Assembly (NCBI GenBank): GCA_029948255.1
Contig: JALIZF010001017.1
Location: forward strand, 62,001-126,000
Direction: 5' to 3'
DNA length: 64,000 nt
Origin: Telmatactis stephensoni
Lineage: Eukaryota > Cnidaria > Anthozoa > Actiniaria > Isophelliidae
Positions 1 to 11,564 of the stretch are shown piece by piece. A program made the translations under genes and the position numbers. The notes under the pieces are model-generated. The model did not search any database and had not been told where the DNA came from. It saw only the letters and a list, made by a program, of their open reading frames with translations. The stretch's first letter is position 1, and the number at the start of each line of letters is the position of its first letter.

Positions 1-2260
1 AGTGAGAATAAAAAAGATGCGACGAAACCAATTCCGGAGAGCAGTCCATTAAATCACATAAAAGGGTCGGATGTATAAGAAAAATATCTGTTATCGAAGT
101 TATAGGGAAAGATCATTTTAAAACCCCATTATAGAAATCCTTTTTACTTGAGTTTTAATTTTCTCTAGGCTTCTCTTCAACTTTTTTTTCTTGGTCATTC
201 ATTTCGGTGTTGGTTTTGCATTTTCGAAAATCTATTTACGGCTCCTGTCAGAAGTGAGATATTAAACAGACAGAAGAAAAAAAAATCGTTTCATGATCAG
301 ATCACTGATTAAAATGCCATTAAGGTTTGTCATCTTGGATATCTATCTTTGTTTTTAAGGATTTTTGACGCCAAGCGTCCGGTATGGCGGGAAATTGACA
401 CTTTTCGACACTGTTCAAATCAGCCAATTATAACATGCAAATAATTTGGCGACGCGCGCGCGCACTTGACAATATTTATTTTGGCGCCAAAAATGCTTAC
501 ATTTTTATCGTTAAAGTAAATACCAAAATTATGCATGTATCAGAAAAAAGCTGTTTGTCAAAAGCCATTTCTTCAACGATGACATTTTTATCTCCATTTT
601 GATGTCAAAAATACATGCGTCTTGCCGGCGTAATATGACAACAGTAACATTTTACAGTTTTTCGTTACGGCACAGTTAATCAGAATGAAAGATACAGAGA
701 TAAACAAGTAAACAAAGCGCGTCAATAATCATTTTATGAACAGGATACACTTAACGAATTATATCAATAAGTTACATGGTACAAAAAAATCCGCCATGTT
801 GTCTGACAAGCTTGACAAAAACAGTACAAACTTAACTCTCTGTCTTTATTTAAGATGACCAATTCGTGTTTGCCTTCTAGGATCCATCCGATTGCACATG
901 CAGATATGAGACATACTATTCGTTTGGAAATTTTATCCAATGGATAAAATTATTGCCTTATCCTACAAATTCAATCACGGAACGAATTTGAATTAACAAT
1001 GCCTTTAGGAAGTGCATTTCATTCCTTAATAGATCCAACATGCGACGTTTAATTTTGTTGCTATTCGTTTGATAAATCCTTATTATCCAGTGGATAAGAT
1101 GAAATTATCCTATAAATTCAGCTACTAAATACTAATGAACGTTTTAAACGTATAGCGCTAGCGGCTTTTCGCAACCGGAATCACCATTCCGGCTTTTGTA
1201 CCAAAGTTTTTCTAAGCATCGACCGTTTTGAGCCAATGGCCAACACGAAGACTCAAACATCGATGCATTTATGTCTCCCATTTTGCTTCCACAATGCTCA
1301 GTTTGCATTAAAGTTAAGTAACCCTTAAGGATATTATCTTAAATTGAAAATTTGGAAACTTAAAACGCTTGTCGGTATTTGTTAGTTTATAGCCATTTAG
1401 GTTTGTACTTGATCCCATGGGTACATAGATCTGAGTAACCGCGCCATGCTTTGTTCGAAACCGATAGATCCCATTTTGCATCCACAATGCGCAGTTTGCA
1501 TTAAAGTTAAGTAACCCTAAAGGATATTATTTTAAATTGAAAATTTGGAAACTTAAAACGCTTGTCGGTATTTGTTAGTTTATAGCCTTTTAGGTTTGTA
1601 CTTGATCCCATGGGTACATAGATCTGAGTAACCGCGCCATGCGTTGTTCAAAACATGATCTATGATAGCCACAATCGTTACCAAAATTGTTGGCATGAAT
1701 AGTGTTTATAATCCATGCGTAATCAATGACCAAACTTTCTCTCTTGTCCCTGCACCCCTAAATCAATGCTGGGTTAGAAAACATGACACCAGCGACGTCT
1801 GAACCGCTTAACGCACTCTCCTGGTTACCCTAGAAACCACAACATTGTAAAGGGGTGTGGGGGACTGCAAACATGAAAAATGGTTAGATACCCAAAGAAG
1901 TGTTCAAAATGCTATCGTGTCAACAAATTTTGGCAATAATTGCAGCTAGAAATCGAGTGCTTTTATCAGGTGAAACATATACTGCATGTTGAGTTAAATT
2001 TGAAGTTAATGGCTCAAACTCTAGTATTTAGTTTCATAAGCTGTCGAGCCGGTTTTATGCGCCCGCGATAGACGCCGCTGATGACGGCGCCCGCGATACT
2101 CACGGTTGGAGATGTTTTATTAATTAAGCATAAGTAAACAAAAACTAGAGGTTTCATATCAACACTAATCCATGGATTATATTGTTAATTCTAGCTACAA
2201 AATGACAAAGTCAAAGAAGATATGTAATATAATCAAGCTAACAATTTTATTGCTGGGTCG
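1..2260. other. Intergenic region, no gene recognised
   Basis: AT-rich sequence with only short chance reading frames. I see no homologous exon here. It holds a GC-alternating patch near 450-470 and the tandem duplication annotated separately at 1277-1655. A GC-rich stretch near 2060-2105 repeats the word GCCCGCGATA. Confidence 0.5.
1277..1655. repeat. Tandem duplication, two copies of about 193 bp
   Basis: Two near-identical copies start at 1277 and 1470. Both run from CCCATTTTGC through a shared GATCCCATGGGTACATAGAT stretch to CCGCGCCATG. They differ by a few substitutions and a one-base indel, so the duplication is fairly recent. No open frame runs through it. Confidence 0.9.
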
Positions 2261-2264
2261 GGAA

Positions 2265-2290
2265 TGACGTCACGGCAGCCATCTTGGATG
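2265..2290. promoter_or_regulatory. CRE palindrome followed by YY1-like motif (possible core promoter)
   Basis: The perfect cAMP-response palindrome TGACGTCA occupies 2265-2272 and is followed directly by GCCATCTTGG, which matches the YY1 consensus on the opposite strand. This pairing is typical of animal core promoters. The nearest gene is the DUF885 gene at 3634, whose ATG follows a plausible 3' splice site near 3616. A non-coding first exon starting near here is therefore possible, but this is inference. Confidence 0.4.
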
Positions 2291-2374
2291 AATCCAACTT
2301 GGCAACGGTTTCTTTAGTTTTTTATTCTCAAGGGAATAATTGAAATAAAGCAATGAAACGACCAGGAGGAAAGA

Positions 2375-2700
2375 TAGAAAAACACATAGAAAGACTGAAC
2401 ACTGTTACACGCTGAAACTTTTATCTGAAACTTGTGTCGATCGTCGATGCGAGACGAGTTTCATAAGAGTGTTACACGCTGAAATTTCGTCCTGAAACTT
2501 GTTCGCGACACACGTTTCTGTTGCAAGAGTAGAAAGTAGTTCTACTTTTCGTGAAACCATCTTCGTGAAACCGACCCGGGGAAAGTTTCACCTAAATGAC
2601 CATGCTTACCGACGTTACACGGTGCAATGCGTTGTGAAACTTGTCTCGCAACGGCGATTAAGGCAGGTTTCAGAGAAAAGTTCCAGCATGTGACAGCGCC
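2375..2700. mobile_element. Foldback (MITE-like) element, divergent
   Basis: GTTACACGCTGAAA occurs twice and GTTACACGGTGCAATGCG once, with GTGAAACTTG words in several places. The centre is a small palindrome, GTAGAAAGTAGTTCTACTTT. The same type of AGTAGAA/TTCTACTT centre occurs in the better-preserved elements at 5505-5715 and 16141-16398, so this looks like an old member of that group. Confidence 0.45.
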
Positions 2701-2918
2701 TTTACAAAAGCTTTTCAGTCGCAAACCGGCGATGCACGCATGCGCACAATAACGAAACAGCGCCCATTGAATTGTTCTTGATTCAACTGAGTTCATATGT
2801 ATAATCATTGGCTGTCATCTCCGGCTGACCCCCAAAAATAAACATTCACAAAACCTCATCAAATATCATGTCGAGCGTCATAAATTCATTAACTGTATGA
2901 AAACACTTGAGCTTTCAA

Positions 2919-3071
2919 ATGGACTTCAAGAACTTTACGTTTTTTGAGGCATATCTTGACATTGTTGACAAGAAATTTGAAAGTGGGAGGCCTTATTCGA
3001 AAGTGACAATATACAAATCGGCTGAAAGAAGCCAATTGACTGTAGGACATGAAAAAGTCTGGAAGTTATGG
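2919..3071 (+). CDS. Possible orphan coding exon, unknown product
   Basis: An open frame of 51 codons begins at an ATG (MDFKNFTFFEAY...) and ends at a tryptophan codon followed by a good donor, TGG then GTAAGC. The composition is protein-like (several Phe, Tyr, Lys), but I recognise no family. No partner exon in a matching frame was found before the DUF885 gene. It may be a first exon of a short unknown gene, a remnant, or chance. Confidence 0.2.
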
Positions 3072-3633
3072 GTAAGCGAAGAGAGCTATTAGCTAAATTA
3101 GATGGCTATTTAACTGTGAAACCGCAAATTTGCGGAAAAATTTTCGCGAATTTTCAAATTAGTGAAATCACACGAGGCATTTAAGCAAAATATATCTTCT
3201 CGAAGAATAGTATTACTTTGCTGTTTGTAATTCGCGATTGTAAATCGTGGCTGAGCGTATCAATTATTGAAACTTCGACAGTATCAAAGATTGTTTATAT
3301 TTGAAAACCGTTTTCCCTAAGTATAGCAAAACTGATTTGTTTTATACAAATTTATAAAGCCTGCAGTAATTTTGCAGCAAAGTCACTGAAAGTCTTAATA
3401 CTTTTATTACTGATTATCTCAAAATAGCCGCCATACCGCTTTATTAGGCAAAATAGGAAGCCCTGCGGAGGCGAACAAGTCGAAGAATTCATTTGATTTA
3501 CCTAGCCCGCTGGGGCTTGATACTAATTGAAAAAAACATCAAATTTAAATCATCTAATAATGCGGTGCTTTATTGAAAAACACTAGTACTGAATACATAC
3601 TTATTTACTGTTTCTAGGCTTGAAGCTCCCAAA

Positions 3634-6600
3634 ATGACCAAGAAAAAGATTTTAATTGCTGCAGCAATTGTTGGCGTTCTAAGTTTGGCATTTTTGATTG
3701 CTGGAGTTGTGTTTTTTGTTTATGGAGGCAAAAAGTCAACAAGCATCCCAAGTACCTCAAGCCCGTGTAGTTATTCAGATGAAGCTAAACGAATTGGACT
3801 CGACGGACGGATCCAAAAGGTTCAAGACGCATTTTATCGAGAATTTCCGGACCAGTTATACGGCAAAAAAGGCGTTACAGCAGAAGAGATCAGAAAACGC
3901 TATAAAGCTTTGGATTATTCACCTGAAAAAATCAAGCAAACAACAGACGTTTCTAGAAAACTTTACCAAGAAATGTCAAACATGAAATTTGACATTCATA
4001 AACTAAAACAGCGCGAGAAAAAGGCTTTTTCTCAAATGAAATTCTTCTTAAAGTACGGCATGGCGATTACTGGATATGACAGTAACTATTATACAGGCGA
4101 CTGGATGATGGGACCCGATCAATTTTGTTACAAACCTATATGTTGGGTTAGCTATGAAGTCTCAGGCAATCTTCATCACTTTCAACCGTCAACCGTAGAA
4201 GGAATGGAGTTGTTTAGAAGTAAATTGATCGATTTGAACAACACGTTTGCGAGATATATTGAGAATCTTAAACTTGGAGTTAAAGCGGGGATGGTTCCTC
4301 CGGAAGAAAGTTGCAAGTCTGGGCTGTACGCCCTTGGCACTAACTACCCGGAGGTGTTCAGAAAAGGCGAAAAGGGTGAGTGAATATTGAGAATTGTATG
4401 CATTCAAGGATGATAAATCGAGTCGTCTTTAGGATTCTATTTTTTATTCACTTTAGCTTTAACTACTCAGTGAGAAGAGATAACAAACACCTCCTCAACT
4501 ACAGGGCGCGACTCCGTTAACTGAGCTCATCGAGGACCAAATTGAGTCTTGCAGATCGTCTCGAAATCTTGGTGTTTATACAATGCGTACCGAATCTCGA
4601 TTTTCACGGTAAATTTCAGGTTCTGGACGTCTCAGAAATTAAAGGAAAATAACGGTCTCTATAAATTTGTTTCGTAATTTTATTAATAGCGGATCGTATA
4701 TTTTTGTCCAGTCTCACTGAGGGTATCAGCTGCTAATCAGCAAAACTTCCAGAGGAAATTTCAATGTCTTGTATTTTAATTGGTCAGCTAAATGATAGTG
4801 GTACAACGCCATTATTTCGATGACCAATCATCGTCCTCCCTAAGGAAACATTGCGTCAAAATGCACCACACATGCGCGACTTATGAAACGAATCCCCGGA
4901 TGAAAACATTCGGTCGTGTACTTTGCCGGCGAAAACTAAGCCACAGAAGCCACAGTTGGTCTCCAAAATATCAGTTTGAGGATGTTGTAGTGTATTCTAT
5001 CGCCTGCCTTTTGCACCAAATACTTTCCTGTTTGCTCCAATTATTATGCTTAGAATTAAGCTGAAAGATATGATACGAAAAAAAAACTATTGATAAAAAT
5101 TTGAAAGATATTGCTTGGGATTCCTGTGGTCAGGACGCGCATAAGCCCGCGAAAACTCGCGCATGCGCAGCCGGTTTTCTGCGATTGTCCTTAATGGTGT
5201 GTTTACACTTGTGATTTCCGGTCTAGGGCTATAATCGCCTGCGTAAACACACCCAAAGAAGATTATTCTGCGCTTCATTTTCAGGTATTTTCGAAGAATA
5301 TATGGTCATGTCTATATTGGATAAGAAGTTTCTATCAAAGATGCAAGACGACATTAAGCAGCTTATGTTATGGAGGCAAAAATACGGCAAACCCGTTAAT
5401 GAATCATTACGCGAGTTTGTACTGCAATACTTGGGTAGACCGATTGATAGATTATTCAAGTAGGTTCATAGTACATGTACATATATATTCGTCACTACAA
5501 AACGAATGCGCGAGTTTCAGAGCAAATGTTGCTCGTATTACAACCCTGCGCGCAACAAATTTTCTTTGTTGCAAAAAGTAGGAAGCGCTTCTACTTCGTG
5601 CAACAAAGAAAATTCATTACGCGCAGGGTAGTAAATCGAGAAACATTTACTCTGCAATTAAACAACGCAACAATGTTGCGCGAAATGTTGCATGATTTTG
5701 TTGCTCGTATTACCGCACTTTAAGAACATTACAAGACAACTGAACAATGAAAATGACAATAGCAAAAACAATAACGAAAATAATGACAAAGTCAATAACA
5801 ATAACTATCAATAACAGTAACTACTAACAACGACAATGATAACTCGACACTAATGAAAATGACAATAGCAAAAACAATAACGAAAATAATGACAAAGTCA
5901 ATAACAATAACAATTAATAACAGTAACTACTAACAACGACAATGATAACTCGACGCTAACGATACCGTTAACAATAAATATTTCTATTCCAGATATCTAA
6001 AGTTTGAATACAAAACACACTGTGTCCCTAGTACAGTGTCCAGCGGTTTCTCCACACTGCCCCTGCCCTTCGTCTACGTCAATGGAACACCCGACATAAC
6101 TCAACAAACCACAGGCAAGCTACCAACAGGAGAGAAACTAAATGGCTCTAAGGCCTACGAGTACATTATGTCGTTCTTTACTACCAACGAAATGACTCCA
6201 AAAGAAGTCTACGACATGGGACTTGAAGAACTTAATCAATTATATCCACAGGTACGTAAGGGGTGGAAGGTAGTTAGGGGGAATAGGTGTGGTCGGGTGT
6301 AGGTCTTATTGGACGAGGAGTGATCATGACACCCTTGCACGCTGGTTAGAAGGTACTTTCGGGGAATAGGTGTGGGTGGGTGTAGGTGTTATTGGCAAGA
6401 TCAAGTTGCCAAGCGCCAAGTTACGTGAAGGAAAGGTACGTAAGGGGGTAGAAGTGACATGGAGTAAAAGGTAGTTAAAGGGGATGGGCGTGGGATGTGT
6501 CCAGCTAGGCCTTATAGGACGAGGAGTGATCAAGTTGACAAGCATGCGGCCTTGCAAGCAAGAAGGGGGTTTACAATCCGACGAATGTTGTCATGACCTC

Positions 6601-9600
6601 GCCCACTGGGGCTGTTTACATAAAGGCGCGTTGTCCCTGATAGCAGGGATAACACTTTTTATTGCTCAATTTTAATACTGACAGCGCCAATCGGACACGA
6701 AGGAAGAGTGTGACGGACAAGAAGAGCGTCGATCTACAGAGGTTACTGATGAGCCTGCGTTGAGTTGGTGGGAGCCGCCGCATCGGTTATCGTTAACAGC
6801 CTCAATTCCCCTCCAATCCTTGTAGCTCGTTGCTGTTACGAATGGCCGTGTGACGAAGCAATGCATGACGGAGGGGAGGGGGTGGGTTAGGGAACGCGCT
6901 ACAATAAGGGCTGAAAGAGAGTGATACAAAAAAGGTGGAAGGTAAAGGACCTACAGGGGCAAGTGTGGCTCAGTTCATTAGTGCGCGGCGTCCCGAGCGA
7001 GAGGTCCGAGTTGGATTCCCCGTCACCTCACACCCTTGTTTCGACTTCTTTCCATTCCGTGTAGCTTTAATTGGCTTTAAATACACTTAAAACGGAGCAC
7101 ACTGATGGAAAGAGAGGGGGGTGTAAAGAGCGCACCGTCGGCTTCCTGGGAGACCAGCGTTCAGCTGAAGGAACTACCGACATTAAATATTAGTGATTCC
7201 CAGTGATCTCGTATCCTCGTTTCGAATTTCTGTATAGCTTTAATCAGCTTAAATACTCTTAAAACGGAGCACTGATGGAGAGAGGGGGCGTGGGGTAAAA
7301 TCATTGCACCGCCGGCCTTACCGACGTAAAATAAGGTCCTTGAAGGACCTTTCAACCTTCCAGTAAAAAATGTGTTCTTCATCTTTTGAAGGCAATTGAG
7401 ATAGCACGTAAAGTTACTGGACAAACGAACGACATGTTAGCCAAAGACGCATTCACGAAAAGAATCAACCAGTCCGACATGTACTATATCAACAATTCTA
7501 TACCAAAGAACGAGTCAGGCAAGGAAGCACAAAATCTATGCGTCTCCATGGAAATGGCTAGGGTACATTGTCCAACTCGATGGAAAGCGATGCGCAAGTG
7601 GTTTGCGGACGCAAGACAGGTATAGTGACCACGATATATTTGTTATCACAAGAAAAACGCAACACAGGGCAATGGATTCCGGAATCTAGGAACGCTTTGA
7701 ATATGGAATGAATAGTCATGAGACCAAAATCCATGGAACTGGGATTTATTGGGATCGAGATTTATTTACCAGCACGTCTCCTAACAAACTGCTACACTTG
7801 TACGGTGCATGTATAGATACAGAAAATGGTTATATATTAGCTATATTCATATATCTAGTTTGTAATAGTGAGATTATGTTTTCAGACAATGGCCAAACTA
7901 GACGGCAAAGTCGTCAACATGTTCTACTTCACTGGCAACAAAAGAACCACGCCCAGCTGTCCAGCGGAACTTCAACCGGATTTTAACCCCGAAAGTGGTG
8001 CGCAGAGCTACATGCGCAGTGACGAAAGATGCACGCACTCGGCTTCGTATAATATACCTTTTTTCATGGCAAGACCTGGACCAAAGTACGAAGAATGGAG
8101 TGTCAACGCACATGAGGTTATGCCTGGACACCACTTACAGGTACCTTGTGCCAACACTGCAGTTAAATATCTGCGCATGCGCCAAATTTCGCGGGCTTAC
8201 GCGCGGCCGCGCCTTGACCACAGGAAGCCCATGAAATATCTATTTCAATTTTTTTCGTATTATTACTATTTAGTTTTTTTCGCTCGTTACGTAGTTCAAA
8301 TATAGAATAAGCAAACATATACCAAGGGACGTTCCCTAAGTAAAGGGCCAAAGACAAGACTATCATCGCTCAAGGTGATGATCATTTACACTAGACAACT
8401 GTTAAGCGCAACACTGCTGTTGCATTAAAAGTTTGAGTAGTATAACATGGCTTGTATGGCTGCAAGAAATGGGGCGACCTGCACTTTTCGGAAGATTTCA
8501 TCCAATTGGTGGACCACCCGAGAATCTAAACAAAAGAAACTGTTGAAAATGACTATGACAACAATTCTTTTGTTTTATCAAACCAATTAGATGACATCTT
8601 ATGAGGAGGTACAGATTACCTGCAAGAAATTGATGTCAACAATGGTGTGTTTTTGAAGCTCGTTCAAATAACGTGTTGTCGCAAGAATGTTGCACTAAAA
8701 GTTGTGTAACATCATCTTCACGCTTATATTTCATTGTATTTCATTATAAGCATTTTATATTCATTTTCTAGGATCAAGGAAACATCGAAAATTTCTTGGA
8801 TTCTTGTGAAGGAAATGTTGCATGGATCCAGTCCGCTACGATTGACTCGTTCACGGCGTTTGTGGAAGGCTGGGGACTATATGCTGAAAACCCTTTGATT
8901 TCGAACGAAACTAATGTATACGAGAACGAGCAATTCTATAAATATGGCATGTTGAAATGGCAGGTAGGTACTGCGAAGAAGGAAAACGTACGTGCACGCA
9001 AAATCGGCCAGAAAATAGCTGACTTGCGCGATATACTTCACTTGCCAAATAAAAAGGAATGTGCATAAAACTAAGGCGATGTGCACATCAGGAGTTTCGC
9101 GCTAATTTTGTGGACATGCGCAGAACTACGAAATCTTCTTCAATTCCTTGAAAGTGCCTTGATTGCGGAAATGTTGTAAAAGATTTACCCGATCGAGCAG
9201 ATGCGTCAGTTTTCCCGCCAATTTTTTGAACATGCGCAGAACCGCGATCTCTTAATTCTTTGAAAGTGATTTGATTGCGAGAATGTTGTGAAAGATTTTC
9301 CGAAACGAGCAGACGCGTCAGAAGTTTTCCCGCCAATTTTTCGGACATGCTCAGATTAATTTGCGGAAACTACTCATCAATGAAACATTAAATTAATTAT
9401 ATTCCATCTTATTAATTATTATTTTTCTACTTAGATTTGGAGGGCTCTTCGCCTCATTGTCGACAGCGGCCTTCACTACAGAAACATGACACGAGCCGAA
9501 GCAATCAAAATGTTTGAAAAATACACCTGGACTACCGGGGATCAGATCACTAAAGAAATAACCCGGTACCAAAGTGTCCCCGGGCAAGCAGTATCATATA

Positions 9601-9908
9601 TGATCGGCCGTAAACATCTTATGAAAATCCGCACATATGCCGAGAAAGAACTGGGATCAAAATTCAACTTGAAGGACTTTCACTATCAGGTTTTGTCTCA
9701 AGGAACTGCGCCATTGAGCTACTTTGAAGACCATGTCAAAAAATACGTTAGCTGCGTGAAAAACCCTACAGATGATTGTAAACTTTTGCTAAACCCTAAA
9801 CCAAAGACAACAGCGAAGAAAGAGGTCGCCACAGGCACCAAAAAGGACATAATTGGCACAATTACTTACGTAAGAAGCAAGCCTCCCCGCATACGGCGAT
9901 ATTTTTAA
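3634..9908 (+). CDS. DUF885 family protein, type II membrane anchored (putative metallohydrolase)
   Basis: Seven exons: 3634-4375, 5285-5459, 5993-6251, 7392-7619, 7886-8140, 8772-8963 and 9435-9908. All have GT..AG introns and join in frame to about 774 residues. The N-terminus is a short basic stretch and one hydrophobic helix (about residues 5-31), so a signal anchor with the catalytic part outside the cytosol is likely. Family hallmarks seen are HEVMPGHHLQ (a HExxPGHH metal-ligand-like motif) at the end of exon 5, FVEGWGLYAE in exon 6 and YQSVPGQAVSYMIG in exon 7. Known family: DUF885 proteins occur in bacteria and some animals, and a peptidase-like zinc enzyme is suspected. The substrate here is unknown. 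The ATG follows a TTTCTAG acceptor near 3616, so a 5' UTR exon lies upstream. The C-terminal tail is Lys-rich. Introns hold several repeats. Confidence 0.88.
5197..5254. repeat. Short inverted repeat before exon 2 of the DUF885 gene
   Basis: GTGTGTTTAC near 5198 is matched by GTAAACACAC near 5243, a 58-bp hairpin ending only about 30 bp before the splice acceptor of exon 2. It could be a very short foldback element. Confidence 0.5.
5505..5715. mobile_element. Palindromic MITE, GCAACA family
   Basis: Left arm: GAGCAAATGTTGCTCGTATT, then CCTGCGCGCAACAAATTTTC. Right arm: the reverse complement, with GCGCAGGGTAGTAAATCGAG and CAACGCAACAATGTTGC. The centre is AAGTAGGAAGCGCTTCTACTT. The whole unit can fold into one long hairpin. 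It closely resembles the element at 16141-16398. It lies in intron 2 of the DUF885 gene and contains no protein-coding capacity. Confidence 0.75.
5746..5958. repeat. Tandem duplication of an AACAAT-rich unit, about 106 bp
   Basis: The stretch starting AATGAAAATGACAATAGCAA at 5746 is repeated almost exactly from 5852. Both copies are A-rich, simple-sequence-like and end with GATAACTCGAC. It fills most of the space between the MITE and exon 3 of the DUF885 gene. Confidence 0.85.
6252..6560. repeat. Diverged duplication of intron start, with a copied splice donor
   Basis: The intron 3 donor GTACGTAAGG at 6252 recurs at 6436 with similar downstream sequence (GGTAGTTA, GACGAGGAGTGATCA), giving two imperfect units of about 184-204 bp. 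The second GTACGTAAGG has no exon in front of it, so it is a decoy donor. Confidence 0.65.
6955..7275 (+). mobile_element. tRNA-derived SINE with partly duplicated 3' body
   Basis: An A-box-like TGGCTCAGTTCATTAGTGC near 6966 and a B-box-like GAGTTGGATTCC near 7007 form a pol III promoter pair at tRNA spacing. The body reads TAGCTTTAATTGGCTTTAAA and ACTTAAAACGGAGCAC, and a second diverged copy of that part follows at 7205-7270. It lies in intron 3 of the DUF885 gene. Confidence 0.6.
9095..9362. repeat. Three tandem units of about 116 bp
   Basis: Units are marked by CGCTAATTTTGTGGACATGC near 9098, CCGCCAATTTTTTGAACATG near 9214 and CCGCCAATTTTTCGGACATG near 9330. Each continues with CAGA, a CTTTGAAAGTG-like word and GAGCAGA(C/T)GCGTCAG. 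The array is in the last intron of the DUF885 gene, ending about 70 bp before the final exon. Confidence 0.85.
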
Positions 9909-10647
9909 AGTGAAAAAAGATGAGAGATGAGGAATTTTGCCATCGTAAGAGCTGCACTTAGAGGGATTGCCGTCCAATTTTTGTGTATTTTAATGAGAAA
10001 ACTCCAAGCAATCAAGCCATGATGTTAGAAAGCGTTGAATGCATATAACTGCATCAGAAATTAAGCCCCCCAACAGAGTACCCCGTAAACTCTATATAAA
10101 TAATACTAGAACCTATATTGCAATTTGAAGTCACTCTCAATGCAAAGAGTGTTCCAACAAAAGAACTTATACTTGCGGAATCGATGCCGAAGTTGTTCCG
10201 TTTGACGCGGGTGAAAAACGATTGCGCATACACGAAAGTTGTAAATATAACCATTGAGATTTAGTAAATCTTGAAAGTTAAGGCTGTCCGTGAAAAGTTA
10301 GTGCTTATTTTTTCCTAAAACATCGCTTTAGTTGTTCTCTTTCCGTGGTTAAATAATACACGAGAAATTCGCATAATACACGACAGTTGAATGGACGGTA
10401 CTTTAATTTGTAAACACGAACGCGTCCATGAATTCCCGCCAAATTTTCAAGCATGCGCAGTGCGTTTTTCACCCGTGTCGTTCTGCTTAGTTTAAGCACA
10501 AGCAAGCATACACATACTCGATGTAGTCTTTATTTCACAGGTTTTAGGAAAGACAAGCATATCCTGCGTCATATAAAACTCTCATTTACTCCGTCTGCTT
10601 AACAGCCCCCCCCCCCCCCCCCACGTTCTTTCTGGTTTTAAAAAGAC

Positions 10648-10766
10648 GCTTGTGATTGGCTCAATTATGAAGGTCGTTCTAACGCTGTTTCTTGTTGGGT
10701 GTGAGCGTCTGGTTCTAAGTAAATATACAATGGCAAGCAGCGTTATATAAGCCAATCACAAGTTAT
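10648..10766. mobile_element. Short foldback element
   Basis: CTTGTGATTGGCT near 10650 is matched by AGCCAATCACAAG near 10751. The arms enclose about 90 bp. The size and terminal symmetry fit a minimal MITE. Confidence 0.6.
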
Positions 10767-10839
10767 TTTTCGAAATCAGAAAGATGGTTAGATCCGTGTT
10801 GCTTTTACGCAGATAGACTTTGAGAGTTTTGTCTAGATG

Positions 10840-11290
10840 TGAGGCAGGCTACGGTAATACGGAAAACAAAAGCGTGCAACTTTTCACGCGGTATGGAAAT
10901 GTAACTCGTATTACCACTAGTAGCGAACTTCAGATGTGACAACGAGTACGAGATTGAGTACGAGTACGAGTTTTGAAATTGGCCTTGCGTGAGTTGTTGA
11001 TACTGAACTGTAGTCCTATACATAGATTGAAACATTAATTGTAAGAAATGGAAAATTGGCTATGATTCGGTATCAACATCCCACACAAGATCAATTTAAA
11101 AACTCGTACTCGTACTCAATCTCGTCCTCGTCGTCAAATCTGAAGTTCACTACAGTATTAGCAAGCACGCAACAATCTTTTGGTGCTGCAAAGAACAGAG
11201 AGGGCTTCCAATTCGTGCTACAAAGAAGTTTGTTACACACGGAGTAGAAAGAGAAGTTGGTTTTGTTGCATGTATTACCACGCCTTAAAA
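10840..11290. mobile_element. Foldback MITE with CGAGTACGAGTACGAG arms
   Basis: Inner arms ACGAGTACGAG...TACGAGTTTT (about 10940-10975) and AAAACTCGTACTCGTACTC (about 11098-11118) are reverse complements. So are CTTCAGATGTGAC and its partner GTCAAATCTGAAG, and GATACTGAACTGTAG with GATTCGGTATC. Outer parts carry GTGCAAC and TGTTGCATGTATTACCACG words shared with the GCAACA palindromic elements. It probably represents a foldback nested in, or related to, that group. Confidence 0.6.
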
Positions 11291-11564
11291 AGCGTATATA
11301 AATTAAGTCACAAGGTTGCATACTTTATAGTGGTGACTGGCTACAGACTCGAATAGAAGAAACCAGAGACTGTAAAAAGAGATTTGCCTTTACTGAAATT
11401 CGTTGTGTGGTTAACTATGCATTGCAGTTGTTTGATGGAGTGAAGAAATGGTTCGTTTTACATCAGTCATCGCTTTATGGGTTTTACTGTAATGTGAACG
11501 ACCTGCGATTTGATTGACAAGGTCTTACAGACAAGAAGAAAAACAGTTAGAAATTCGATGGATT

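Larger units (their letters stand above)
9909..11564. other. Intergenic region between DUF885 gene and PRMT5-like gene
   Basis: No further coding exon is recognised. The region holds a poly-C run near 10605-10622, a short foldback at 10648-10766 and a longer foldback at 10840-11290, both annotated separately. The two flanking genes end here convergently. Confidence 0.6.
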
